From positions 310,001-374,000 of the forward strand of contig NZ_JADPKT010000033.1 in assembly GCF_023074075.1 (NCBI RefSeq): a stretch of DNA of 64,000 nt, written 5' to 3'. The stretch comes from Bradyrhizobium sp. 138 (GTDB taxonomy: Bacteria; Pseudomonadota; Alphaproteobacteria; Rhizobiales; Xanthobacteraceae). A model generated the notes under the pieces. That model ran no database searches. It was not told where the DNA came from and worked only from the letters and a program-made list of their open reading frames with translations. Below are positions 24,702-33,309 of the stretch, piece after piece; positions within the stretch are counted from its first letter, which is position 1, and each line of letters begins with the position of its first letter. The position numbers and the translations under genes were made by a program.

Positions 24702-26171
24702 TCACAATAGCTTGGCACCGAAATTCTGCTCCGGGCTCATGTCCGGGACCAACCGACCGGTCGGCTTCGCCGCCTCGCCACCGCTGCGGGCAAGGAAGCG
24801 GCCGGAGCCCGGCGAAGCGTTCAATTTGCCGCTCTCGACGATGACGCGGCCGCGGGAGAGCACCATCACGGGCCAGCCCTGCAGCGAACGGCCGGCGAAC
24901 GGCGTGTAGCCCGCCAGATCATGCATCATCGCGTCGGTGACGGTCACACGGCGATCGGGATCCCAGATCGCAATATCGGCGTCAGCGCCAACGGCGATCG
25001 ACCCCTTGCGCGGATGCAGATTGTAGATCTTGGCCGGCGCGGTCGCGGTCAGCTCGACGAATTTCTCCAGACCGAGCCGCCCCTTGGAAACCATCGCGTC
25101 GAACAACAGCGGCAGCCGCATCTCGAGGCCCGGCAGGCCGTTGGCCACCTGCTTGAAATTAGGGTTCGGCCCGGCGCGCAGCTTGCCGGTCTCGTCAAAG
25201 CGATACGGCGCATGGTCGGAGGAGATGGTTTGCAAGTCGCCGAGCGCCAACGCCTTCCACAGCGCCTCCTGGTCGTCCTTGCGGCGCGGTGGCGGGCTGC
25301 ACATCCATTTGGCACCCTCCGCACCCGGCTTGTCGAGATCGTCGGCGGTAAGGAACAGATATTGCGGGCAGGTCTCGGCAAACACTTTCAGCCCCTTCCC
25401 GCGGGCATCGCGGATCGTCTGCGCGCCCTCGGCGGTCGAGACATGGAAGATCATGATCGGCTGGTCGACCAGCGCCGCCATGCCGATCAGGCGGTTGAAC
25501 GCCTCGGCTTCCGAAAAGCGCGCATGGCTGATCGCGTGATATTTCGGATGGGTGTAGCCGCGCGCCAACAGCCGCTTCACCATCCAGGAGATGATGCCGT
25601 GGTTCTCGGCGTGGGCGCAGAGCATCGCGCCGCCCTCGCGCGCGGCAACGAGAATGTCGAGCAGCGGCTCGTCGTCGATCTTCAGTCGGTCATAGGTCAT
25701 GAAGATCTTGATCGAACCATGGCCCTGACGGATCAGCAGCGGAAGGTCGCGCTCCAGCGCTTCCTTGGTCGGATCGGCGATGATCATGTGAAAGGCGTAG
25801 TCGATCACCGCGCCCCTGCGCGCCAGCGCGTGATAGTCCTCCAGCACCTGCCCCAATTGCATGCCGACATGCTGCGCGGCAAAGGAGATGACCGAAGTCG
25901 TGCCGCCGAAGGCCGCCGACGTCGTGGCACTCTCGAAAGTGTCGGCATTCATGATGCCGGCAGCAGACAACTGCTCGATATGACAATGGCTGTCGACGCC
26001 GCCCGGCAGCACGAGCTTGCCGCGCGCGTCGATCTCGCGTTTGGCCGGACCGAGCCCGCGCCCGACCGCGACGATCGCCTCGCCTGCGATCGCCACGTCT
26101 GCCTCGAACACGTCCGTGGTCGTGGCGACGCGCCCACCGCGGATGATCAGGTCATAGGCGGGTTCGGTCAT
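24702..26171 (-). CDS. Hydantoinase/dihydropyrimidinase-family cyclic amidohydrolase
   Basis: The 489-residue protein is a TIM-barrel cyclic amidohydrolase that opens hydantoin-like or dihydropyrimidine rings. The binuclear metal site is visible: H62-C-H64 in GVDSHCHIE, the lysine that becomes carboxylated in HGSIKIFMTYDR (about 153), H in CAHAENHG (about 186), H in IFHVST (about 242) and D in SSDHAPYRFD (about 318). The motif KIFMTYD differs from the FMAYKG of classical D-hydantoinases. AAGGAGACACC precedes the ATG. It leads an eight-gene operon, with a hydantoin-type racemase gene divergent 153 bases away. Confidence 0.93.
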   Translation of the reverse strand: MTEPAYDLIIRGGRVATTTDVFEADVAIAGEAIVAVGRGLGPAKREIDARGKLVLPGGVDSHCHIEQLSAAGIMNADTFESATTSAAFGGTTSVISFAAQHVGMQLGQVLEDYHALARRGAVIDYAFHMIIADPTKEALERDLPLLIRQGHGSIKIFMTYDRLKIDDEPLLDILVAAREGGAMLCAHAENHGIISWMVKRLLARGYTHPKYHAISHARFSEAEAFNRLIGMAALVDQPIMIFHVSTAEGAQTIRDARGKGLKVFAETCPQYLFLTADDLDKPGAEGAKWMCSPPPRRKDDQEALWKALALGDLQTISSDHAPYRFDETGKLRAGPNPNFKQVANGLPGLEMRLPLLFDAMVSKGRLGLEKFVELTATAPAKIYNLHPRKGSIAVGADADIAIWDPDRRVTVTDAMMHDLAGYTPFAGRSLQGWPVMVLSRGRVIVESGKLNASPGSGRFLARSGGEAAKPTGRLVPDMSPEQNFGAKLL

Positions 26172-26324
26172 GACGGTGTCTCCTTGCGTAACTTTCGAAA
26201 TTCATCTGCGCCTGTTTTCGTCGCGGCGCGCCCTTGCGCCCTGCGCATGACCGCTTCATGCTGTGCATGGCATAGTGATTGCCTCTGTCTCGCACCGTCA
26301 ACGCTGCCCAAACAGGAACCTCCC
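26172..26324. promoter_or_regulatory. Divergent control region between hydantoinase and racemase genes
   Basis: These 153 bases separate two divergent start codons and must hold both promoters. A short inverted repeat CATGC-TGT-GCATG (26257-26269) is the only dyad noticed. No hexamer pair was clear enough to assign. Confidence 0.4.
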
Positions 26325-26987
26325 ATGCCCCGACCGCGCATCATGGTCATCAACCCGAACTCCAACCGCGTGGTCACCGCCGGCCTTGCCGAGGCGTTGA
26401 AGCCGTTGTCCTTTGCCGACGGCCCAGAGATTGTGTGCGAGACCCTGGCCGAAGGACCCTACGGTATCGAAAGCCAGGCCGACGCCGAAAGTGTGGTGAT
26501 GCCGCTGCGGCGCACCGTCGCCGGCGACAACGAATCGGCGGCCTTCGTGATCGCCTGCTACAGCGATCCCGGCCTGCATGTTTGCCGCGAGGCTACCATG
26601 CGGCCGGTGCTGGGCATTGCCGAATGCGGCGTGCTGACTGCACTGACCCGCGCCGAGACTTTTGGCGTGATTGCGATCGCGCAGCGCTCGATCCGCCGGC
26701 ACATGCGCTATCTGCGCCAGATGGGCCTGATGGATCGGCTGGCCGGCGAGCGTCCGCTCGACATGAGCGTTGCGGAAACCGCATCGGGCGAAGGCACGCT
26801 CGCGAAGATGATCACGGTCGGCCGCGCCCTGAAGGAAGAAGATGGTGCCGGCGCCATCGTGATGGGCTGCGCGGGCATGGCGCGCCATCGCAAGCCGCTC
26901 GAGGACGCACTCGGCATCCCGGTGATCGATCCGACCCAAGCGGCCGTCACGATGGCGCTCGGCGCCGTGCAATTCGGCGCGTCGTGA
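26325..26987 (+). CDS. Hydantoin/Asp-Glu racemase-family protein
   Basis: A 220-residue cofactor-independent racemase-like protein. It begins RIMVINPNSN, has VIACYSDPGLHVCREA with one of the expected catalytic cysteines near residue 84, and IVMGCAGMARHR with the second near residue 184, as in hydantoin racemases. It would interconvert the enantiomers of 5-substituted hydantoins so that a stereoselective hydantoinase can use both. It lies divergent to the hydantoinase gene, with AGGA before the ATG at 26325. A frame extends far upstream, but only as a shadow of the hydantoinase gene. Confidence 0.9.
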   Translation: MPRPRIMVINPNSNRVVTAGLAEALKPLSFADGPEIVCETLAEGPYGIESQADAESVVMPLRRTVAGDNESAAFVIACYSDPGLHVCREATMRPVLGIAECGVLTALTRAETFGVIAIAQRSIRRHMRYLRQMGLMDRLAGERPLDMSVAETASGEGTLAKMITVGRALKEEDGAGAIVMGCAGMARHRKPLEDALGIPVIDPTQAAVTMALGAVQFGAS

Positions 26988-27003
26988 TGCGGTGATTGGC
27001 GGG

Positions 27004-27648
27004 CTAGCGTGCCTCACGCGCCCGCCTCGCCTGCCAATCGTCGTAGCTCTCGCGGTCCATCGCGAACATGTCGCGCTGGGTCGAATAGAGATTGCCGAAC
27101 AGCCGTCCGATGGGCTGATAGGCCGCCATGTCGACATACATCCGCGCCGGATCGAGCAGACCTTCGCGGGCATGCAGATGCAAGACCTCGCCGACCAGCA
27201 ACTCGCGGCCTTGACCAAATGCGAGCGAGACCTGCCGCCGACACTCCAGCGCAAAGGGTGCCGCAGCCAGCCGCGGCACCTTGACCTCGGCGCTGGCCTC
27301 TGTCGTCAGACCCACGGCCGCCACCTCGCTCTCGCCCGAGGGAAAGTCCACCGCGCAGTCGTTCATCGCTTTCGCCAGCGCCTCGTCCACCATATGCACG
27401 ACGAATTCGCCGGTACGGTGAATGTTGCGCGTGGTGTCCTTGAACCGGCCGTCAGGATGATGCTGCAGGCCGAGCACGATCAACGGCGGGTCCTCGGAGA
27501 ACACGTTGAAGAAGCTGAACGGCGCCGCGTTCAGCGCGCTGTTCTCGTCCATCGTCGTGACGAAGGCGATCGGTCGCGGCACCACCACGCCGCACAGCAG
27601 CTTGTAGCGGTCCCGAGGCTCAAGGTCGCGAAAGGAAAGGCTCGTCAT
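27004..27648 (-). CDS. Flavin reductase-like FMN-binding protein
   Basis: A 214-residue split-barrel flavoprotein. Typical features are VVPRPIAFVTTMDENSALNAAPFSFFNVFSEDPPL, which binds FMN, and TTRNIHRTGEFVVHMVDEALAKAMN. Such proteins reduce flavin with NAD(P)H for a partner monooxygenase, or act directly as reductases. It is the last gene of the carbamoylase operon, 18 bases after the carbamoylase gene, and ends 16 bases from the stop of the convergent racemase gene. A partner may be the FMO at 21516-22952, but this is not shown. Confidence 0.88.
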   Translation of the reverse strand: MTSLSFRDLEPRDRYKLLCGVVVPRPIAFVTTMDENSALNAAPFSFFNVFSEDPPLIVLGLQHHPDGRFKDTTRNIHRTGEFVVHMVDEALAKAMNDCAVDFPSGESEVAAVGLTTEASAEVKVPRLAAAPFALECRRQVSLAFGQGRELLVGEVLHLHAREGLLDPARMYVDMAAYQPIGRLFGNLYSTQRDMFAMDRESYDDWQARRAREAR

Positions 27649-27666
27649 CGCACCACGACCTTCAGC

Positions 27667-28593
27667 TTACGGCGGCGGAATCGCGCCGGTACGGCTGGTG
27701 ATCAGGCCGTAATGCTCGGTGCGACGATGAGCGGCGAAATTGAAGATCGTCTCTTTGCCGAACGCGGTGGCGTCGAGATCGCAGGGATGCACCAGCAGCT
27801 CGTCATCCTCCGTCTTGGCCTCGGCGACAATCTCGCCGTCCGGATTGACGATGATGCTGCCACCGATCAGGGGATGGCCGTCCTCGTCACCGGCCTTGGC
27901 GACGGCAATCACCCAGCAGGAATTCTGGTAGGCACCGGCCTGCACCGAGAGGCGGTTGTGGAACAGCCGCTTCTCCGGCCCTTCGTCACCCTTCTGCGCG
28001 TTGACCGACGGCGTGTTATAGCCGATCAGCACCATCTCGACGCCCTGCAGGCCCATCACGCGATAGGTTTCCGGCCAGCGGCGGTCGTTGCAGATGGCCA
28101 TGCCCATGATGCCGCCGAGATTGCGCCAGACCGGAAAGCCGAGATCGCCCGGCTCGAAATAACGTTTCTCCAAATGCTGGTGCGTACGTTCCGGATCAAA
28201 CTCGGCATGGCCGGGCAAATGGATCTTGCGGTACTTGCCGACGATGTTGCCGCTGCGATCGGTGAGGATCGCGGTGTTGAAATGATGACCGTCCGGCGTC
28301 ATTTCGGCATAGCCAAAGCTCATCGCCATCTCGTGGCGGGCCGCACGATCGAACAGCGGCCGCATGGCGTCATTGGGCATCTCGCGTTCGAACCAGCTAT
28401 CGGCGTCGGCGCGATTCTCCATGTACCAGCGCGGGAAGAAAGTGGTCAGCGCGAGCTCGGGATAGACGATCAGGTCCGCGCCTTGCGCCTTGGCCTCATC
28501 CATCAGCGTGAGCATGCGCCTGACCACGACATCGCGGCCCTCCGCGCGCTGGATCGGGCCCATCTGGGCTGCGGCGACGTTGATCATGCGCAT
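27667..28593 (-). CDS. N-carbamoyl-D-amino acid hydrolase (copy 1)
   Basis: A 308-residue nitrilase-family amidase that releases D-amino acid, CO2 and ammonia from N-carbamoyl-D-amino acids, the step after hydantoin opening. The Glu-Lys-Cys triad is visible: E46 in YPELALTTFFPRW, K123 in KYRKIHLPGH and C168 in MAICNDRRWPE. The segments HLEKRYFEPGDLGFPV and the spacing match the Agrobacterium D-carbamoylase closely. It lies 36 bases after the amidohydrolase gene. A second copy is encoded at 35785-36744 in the same operon. Confidence 0.94.
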   Translation of the reverse strand: MRMINVAAAQMGPIQRAEGRDVVVRRMLTLMDEAKAQGADLIVYPELALTTFFPRWYMENRADADSWFEREMPNDAMRPLFDRAARHEMAMSFGYAEMTPDGHHFNTAILTDRSGNIVGKYRKIHLPGHAEFDPERTHQHLEKRYFEPGDLGFPVWRNLGGIMGMAICNDRRWPETYRVMGLQGVEMVLIGYNTPSVNAQKGDEGPEKRLFHNRLSVQAGAYQNSCWVIAVAKAGDEDGHPLIGGSIIVNPDGEIVAEAKTEDDELLVHPCDLDATAFGKETIFNFAAHRRTEHYGLITSRTGAIPPP

Positions 28594-28629
28594 GGTTGTT
28601 GTTCTCCTTGCAAATCGTGCGGCGGGACC

Positions 28630-30003
28630 TCAGCCATTGAACGCGGCCTGCGCTTCCGGCAGGTTCCAGATCTTGCCGATCGCGGCTGCCCCCGCGGTGG
28701 TGATCGCAGCCTCGTCGCCATGAACATAGCTTCCCGCATCGATCAGCAAGCGGCCGTTGACGATGACCTGATCGACATTGGCCCGGTTGCCGAGCGCGAT
28801 CAGCGCGCGGCGCGGATCGAACAGCGGCTGCAGGTGCGGATGGGTCATGTCAACGACGGTCAGATCGGCGGTTGCACCGGGCGCAATCGCGCCGAGATCC
28901 GGACGCTTCACCAGCGCGGCCGCGGTCGCTGTCACCGCTTCGATCAGGTCAGGCGCGCTCGCGACCTCGGCCCGCTGCAGCGCAAGCTTGGAGATCATCG
29001 AGGCCGCATTGAGCTCGCCAAGCAAGTCCATGTTGTAGCCGTCGGTGCCGACCACGGTGCGCACGCCATGTTCGGCAAACCGGCCGAACGCCGCCGTGAC
29101 GCCGGATCGGGCGAACACCCGCGGGCAATTCAACACCGCGGCGCCCCGCGCCGCCATCAGCTTCAGATCGCGGTCGGAGCTTGCGATGCAATGCGCTGCG
29201 AGAAGATCGGGAGCCAGCAGGCCTAGCCAATCGAGATATTCGGTCGGCGTGCGGCCGGCATAACGTTTGCCAATCGTTTCCACCTCGGCACGGCTCTGCG
29301 CCAGATGGGTGGTGATGGGAACACCGAGCTCACGGGCCCGTGCCGCGCAAGCTCGAAGCAGATCGGGTCCGCAGGTGTCGGTCGCATGCGGGCTCATCGC
29401 GAGGCCAATCCGTCCCTCACCACGCCCGTTCCAGCGCTGATAGAGCACGTTCCAGGTGGCGAGATCGACCGCGCCATCATCACCGGCATATCTGACCACG
29501 CCGTCCGGACCGGCCTTGGCGTCCGAGGTCGAGAACAGATACGGTGCCCCATAGAATCGGATTCCCATCTCCTCGGCGGCGTCGAACATCTCGGGAATCG
29601 TGTTGCGGAACGGCTCCATCACCGTGGTCGCCCCGCCCTTGAGCAACTGCAGGATGCCGAGCCGCGCGACCGCAAGGCGCTCCTCGGCCGAGAGCAGATC
29701 GGCGCCGCGCTTGGTCAGCGGCAACAGCACCGTATAGACGATGCTCTGATTGTTGCGCCGGCCGTTGCCGTCTTCGGTGTGGCTGCGCGCCACTGCCTCG
29801 CTGAAACAGTGATTGTGCAAGTTCATCAGGCCCGGCAGGATGAAGCGGCCGGGACGATCGTGCACCTCGGCGGCGGACGGCTTGTCCTTGGTGATAGCCG
29901 CGATCTTCTTGCCTTCGACCAGCACCCAATGATCGCGGAGCACGTCCTGCGTATCGTCGCGGCGAGATAATACGTAGCTGCCGAAGATCGCGATGCTGCT
30001 CAT
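28630..30003 (-). CDS. Amidohydrolase, deaminase-like (cytosine/guanine deaminase branch)
   Basis: A 457-residue TIM-barrel metal hydrolase. The first His pair is in LPGLMNLHNHCFSEAV; other metal ligands are H in ITTHLAQSRAEV, H in LLAAHCIASSD and D in VVGTDGYNMDLL. The one-metal pattern and the HNH start resemble the ATZ/TRZ and S-adenosylhomocysteine-deaminase branch that deaminates nucleobases and other heterocycles. The ATG overlaps the stop of the upstream binding-protein gene (ATGA), giving a translationally coupled unit. Substrate unknown. Confidence 0.88.
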   Translation of the reverse strand: MSSIAIFGSYVLSRRDDTQDVLRDHWVLVEGKKIAAITKDKPSAAEVHDRPGRFILPGLMNLHNHCFSEAVARSHTEDGNGRRNNQSIVYTVLLPLTKRGADLLSAEERLAVARLGILQLLKGGATTVMEPFRNTIPEMFDAAEEMGIRFYGAPYLFSTSDAKAGPDGVVRYAGDDGAVDLATWNVLYQRWNGRGEGRIGLAMSPHATDTCGPDLLRACAARARELGVPITTHLAQSRAEVETIGKRYAGRTPTEYLDWLGLLAPDLLAAHCIASSDRDLKLMAARGAAVLNCPRVFARSGVTAAFGRFAEHGVRTVVGTDGYNMDLLGELNAASMISKLALQRAEVASAPDLIEAVTATAAALVKRPDLGAIAPGATADLTVVDMTHPHLQPLFDPRRALIALGNRANVDQVIVNGRLLIDAGSYVHGDEAAITTAGAAAIGKIWNLPEAQAAFNG

Positions 30004-31598
30004 GATGGACGCACATTCCAGAAGACCGCGGTGCCGTCGAGGATGCCGGTGATACTCTTGCGGTAGGTGGTCGGTTGCTTGTACAGGCCGATCGGCAAAT
30101 ACGGGATCTCTTCAAACGCCAGCGCCTGGATCTCCCGGCATATCCGCTGTTGCTCTTCGAGAGAGGAAGCCGCGAGCCACTGGCCGCGCAGGCCGCCCAT
30201 CTTCTCGCTGCTGTACCATCCGGCGACCCTGCCTTCGCCGCGCAGATTGGTGTTACCGGCCGGGTTGAGCCAGTCGATGCCTTGCCAATTGCCGACGGCA
30301 GCGCTCCAGCCGCCCTTGTCGATTGGGTCCTTCTTGAGCTGGCGCTGCAGCACGACAGCGAAGTCGAGCGCCTGATGGTCGACGTTCATCCCGGCCCTCC
30401 GCAGCATGTCGGCGGCGACCTGGCCAAGCGGCTTTTGCGCGGCCGAATTGCTCGGCGACAGCAGCACGACCTTCTCGCCATTGTAGCCAGCCGCCGCAAG
30501 AGCGGCCTTCACCTTGGCCATATCGCGCGGGCCGCGGAAGACGCTGAGCCCGACGTCATTGGCCATGGGCGTTCCCGGTGCGAAATAGCCGATCGGCGAG
30601 AGCTGATACGTCGGATCTCCGCCCGCGACCGCGGTCATGAAGTCGGTCTGATCGATCGCACCGAGCAGCGCACGACGGATTGCCGGATCGTTGAACGGCG
30701 GCTGCAGGTGATTGACGCGGAGCATGCACGCATAACCGCGGGGATCGAGCACACGCGTTTCAACCTCATCGGACTGCTTCAGCACGGGCAGCAAATCGTG
30801 CGGCGTGGTTTCCTGCCAATCCTGCTCGCCAGTCTGGAGGGCCGCCACGGCGGTCCCCGGGTCCGGCGTCGTGGTCCACACGACGCGGTCATAGTGCACG
30901 ACCTTGGGACCGGCGGTCCAATCCGGCTTGCCGTCTTGGCGAGGTTGATAACGCTCGAACCGGGCATAGGCGTTGCGTACGCCCGGCACGCGCTCATCCG
31001 CGATGAAGCGGAACGGCCCGCTGCCGATCACTTCGATGATCGGCTGGAGCGGATCCTGGCTCGCAAACCGCTCGGGCATCATGAAAGCAGCATGCACCGC
31101 GGCCTTGCCGAGCGCCTGCGGCAGCAGCGGGAACGGCCGCCGCAAGCGAAAGCGGATGGTGCGGTCATCCGGCGCGGACAGCTCTTCGGTTGCCGCCATC
31201 AATTCACCGCCGAACCCGTCGCGCGAGGCCCAACGGCGGATACTGGCAACACAGTCCCGCGCCAGCACCCGCTCGCCGTCATGCCAGAACAGCCCGTCGC
31301 GCAACGTCAGGTCCCATTGCTTGCCGTCATTGGAGACGACATGGCCCGAGACCATCTGCGGCGAGACTTCCAGCGCCGAATTGATGCCATAGAGCGTGTC
31401 GTAGACCATGAAGCCATGGTTACGCGACACCTGTGCGGTGGAATAGATCGGATCGACGAACGCCAGATCGATCACCGGGATGAAGCGCAGCGTGGTCTGC
31501 GATTGCGCGCGCACGATACCCGGAAACGACAACGCCGGCGCCACCGCGGCAGCGCGCAACAGGGACCGGCGGGAGATCTGCATCGAAGACTTGCCCAT
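30000..31598 (-). CDS. Orphan peptide-type ABC substrate-binding protein
   Basis: A 532-residue periplasmic family-5 binding protein with a twin-arginine type signal (ISRRSLLRAAAVAPALSFPGIVRAQ). Characteristic parts are IDLAFVDPIYST, LRDGLFWHDGERVLARDCVASIRRW, and FNDPAIRRALLGAIDQTDFM. The ATG at 31598 (MGKSSMQ) lies 5 bases after the deacetylase stop. No peptide-type permease or ATPase lies in this operon, so it may work with the importer at 16193-19739 or with another locus. The C-terminal stop overlaps the amidohydrolase start. Confidence 0.9.
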   Translation of the reverse strand: MGKSSMQISRRSLLRAAAVAPALSFPGIVRAQSQTTLRFIPVIDLAFVDPIYSTAQVSRNHGFMVYDTLYGINSALEVSPQMVSGHVVSNDGKQWDLTLRDGLFWHDGERVLARDCVASIRRWASRDGFGGELMAATEELSAPDDRTIRFRLRRPFPLLPQALGKAAVHAAFMMPERFASQDPLQPIIEVIGSGPFRFIADERVPGVRNAYARFERYQPRQDGKPDWTAGPKVVHYDRVVWTTTPDPGTAVAALQTGEQDWQETTPHDLLPVLKQSDEVETRVLDPRGYACMLRVNHLQPPFNDPAIRRALLGAIDQTDFMTAVAGGDPTYQLSPIGYFAPGTPMANDVGLSVFRGPRDMAKVKAALAAAGYNGEKVVLLSPSNSAAQKPLGQVAADMLRRAGMNVDHQALDFAVVLQRQLKKDPIDKGGWSAAVGNWQGIDWLNPAGNTNLRGEGRVAGWYSSEKMGGLRGQWLAASSLEEQQRICREIQALAFEEIPYLPIGLYKQPTTYRKSITGILDGTAVFWNVRPS

Positions 31599-31603
31599 GC
31601 TGA

Positions 31604-32494
31604 TCAGCGCGATTGACCCGCGGCTTCGTGGTGCTGGAAGTTTGCTGCGATCGCCGCCCCGGTCGTGATCCACAGGTCTGGACAGGATTTGGCGTAGGTC
31701 AGGAACTCGCGGAGCAGACGGAGCCGCATCGGACGGCCGCTGCATTGCGGATGCAGCACGGTGGTCACCATCGCGCCCCAGTCGCGGACCTCGTCAAGCT
31801 CGTCCTTCCAGATCGAAAGCACGTGCTCCTTGGGGAAGATCGAGCGCGGGCTGAACCGCGCCGAGAGGCCGTGCATCCAGTCGTCATAGCTCGCGGTGAC
31901 CGGCAACTCGATCGTGCCGGGCTTGCCGTCCGCGAGGCGATGGCGATAGGGCCGGACGTCGTCGCGGAACGACGAGGTGTAGACGATGCCATGCCGGACC
32001 AGCGCGCGGCGCAGCTCCTCCGTGAACTCGCCATAGGGTGCGCGATAGCCGATCGGCTTGACGCCGAGCCGGCGCTTCAGCACCTCGAACCCCCGCTCCA
32101 GTTCCTCCTCGATCCAGGGATCGCCGGGGTCGGGCAGCAGATGGTGGTAGCCATGATGGCCGATCTCATGGCCTGCCTTGAGGATGGATTCCGCCATCGC
32201 GGGATGCGCGTCGACCGACCATCCCGTAACGAAGAACGTCGCCTTCAGGTCGAGCTGATCGAGCAGCTCCAAAAGCTTCGGCGTACCGACGCGCGCCTCA
32301 TAGCCGCCATAGCTCATGGTGATCAGACGCTGTGCGTGGACGGCGTCCTTACTGGTCCAGGCGCTTTCCGCGTCGACGTCGAACGACAGGAACATTGCCG
32401 ACGTCCACGGCTTCGGCCAGGGGTAGTTCGGCGCCGGGTCCGCGGTGTTCGCCGGAACGAGCGGGATGCTCTGGAGGGCCTTACTGTCCAGCAT
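31604..32494 (-). CDS. Polysaccharide-deacetylase fold hydrolase (PuuE-like)
   Basis: A 296-residue CE4-fold enzyme. It has FLSFDVDAESAW with the first Asp, and HEIGHHGYHHLLPDPGDP with the two His that bind metal, then GYRAPYGEFTEEL. This branch includes allantoinase PuuE and cyclic-imide hydrolases rather than cell-wall deacetylases, and the setting among carbamoylases and hydantoinases supports cyclic-amide hydrolysis. The ATG lies 14 bases inside the 3' end of the binding-protein gene. The precise substrate is not decided. Confidence 0.82.
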   Translation of the reverse strand: MLDSKALQSIPLVPANTADPAPNYPWPKPWTSAMFLSFDVDAESAWTSKDAVHAQRLITMSYGGYEARVGTPKLLELLDQLDLKATFFVTGWSVDAHPAMAESILKAGHEIGHHGYHHLLPDPGDPWIEEELERGFEVLKRRLGVKPIGYRAPYGEFTEELRRALVRHGIVYTSSFRDDVRPYRHRLADGKPGTIELPVTASYDDWMHGLSARFSPRSIFPKEHVLSIWKDELDEVRDWGAMVTTVLHPQCSGRPMRLRLLREFLTYAKSCPDLWITTGAAIAANFQHHEAAGQSR

Positions 32495-33296
32495 TGATGG
32501 TCGCCTTCTCTACGCCGTTGTCGCTCAATTTCCACTTTGCAAGCAGGCTGCGGTAGGTGCCGTCGGCGATCAACGCATCGAGCGCCTCTACAAAGGCCTG
32601 CTGCAGTGCCTTCTCCCTGACCGGCAACGCGATCCCGGTGAACTGCGCCGCGATCGGGTGTCCGACCGGCGCATAGGCGCCGGGTTCCTGGTCCATGATG
32701 TAGGGCAGCGTCTCATTGCCCTGGACCGCCGCGTCGATCCGCCCCTGCTTCAGTTGCGTGCGCGCGTCGGCGGACCCTTCCGTGCCGACGAATACGATCG
32801 CGTTGCTGCCGCAATGCGCCGTGCTCCACGCCGCGATCTGATCCGGAAACATGGTGCGGCGGCTGGCACCGACCTTCTTGCCGCACAGCGCCGCCATGTC
32901 CTTGAACTCGGCCTCACGCGATTTCTGTACAAAGAACTGCGGGCCGCTGCGCAGATAATCGACGAAGGTTGCCGTCTCATGCCGCGTCGCATAGTCGGTA
33001 AAGCCCGACAGGATCGCATCCACCCGCCCGGACGAGATCGACGGCATGAACTGCGCGAAGCTGGTCTCTTCCCACTCCAGCTTGACGCCGAGCTTGCGGC
33101 CGAGCGCCTCGCCGAGATCGACGTCGAATCCAGCCAGCGCATTGGTGGCGGGATCACGGAACTCCATCGGCGGATAGTTCGGCACGATCGCGACCTTGAT
33201 GCCGCCGCGCTTCGCAATCTCCGCCGGCAGCTCGATCGCAAAGGCCGGCCCGGCCAGCACCAATCCAAGTACGCCTGCCATAATCAGCCTGATCAT
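32481..33296 (-). CDS. Amino-acid-type ABC substrate-binding protein (copy 2)
   Basis: A 271-residue family-3 binding protein with a signal peptide ending near GPAFA. Diagnostic parts are VPNYPPMEFRDPATNALAGFDVDLGEALGRKLG and LSGFTDYATRHETATFVDYL. ATG 33296 is preferred to the TTG one codon upstream, with GGGGGAAAG as ribosome site. It is close in sequence to the binding protein at 34925-35749, and the two enclose one ATPase and one permease gene, which points to duplication with changed ligand range. Confidence 0.92.
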   Translation of the reverse strand: MIRLIMAGVLGLVLAGPAFAIELPAEIAKRGGIKVAIVPNYPPMEFRDPATNALAGFDVDLGEALGRKLGVKLEWEETSFAQFMPSISSGRVDAILSGFTDYATRHETATFVDYLRSGPQFFVQKSREAEFKDMAALCGKKVGASRRTMFPDQIAAWSTAHCGSNAIVFVGTEGSADARTQLKQGRIDAAVQGNETLPYIMDQEPGAYAPVGHPIAAQFTGIALPVREKALQQAFVEALDALIADGTYRSLLAKWKLSDNGVEKATINAGQ

Positions 33297-33309
33297 CAAC
33301 TTTCCCCCA

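Noticed and set aside
24921..26324. Long plus-strand frame upstream of the racemase
   Set aside because: It is antisense to the hydantoinase gene and only happens to be in frame with the real racemase start at 26325, which has its own ribosome site.
30075..31616. 513-codon plus-strand frame
   Set aside because: It is a shadow of the family-5 binding-protein gene on the other strand and has no domain or ribosome site.
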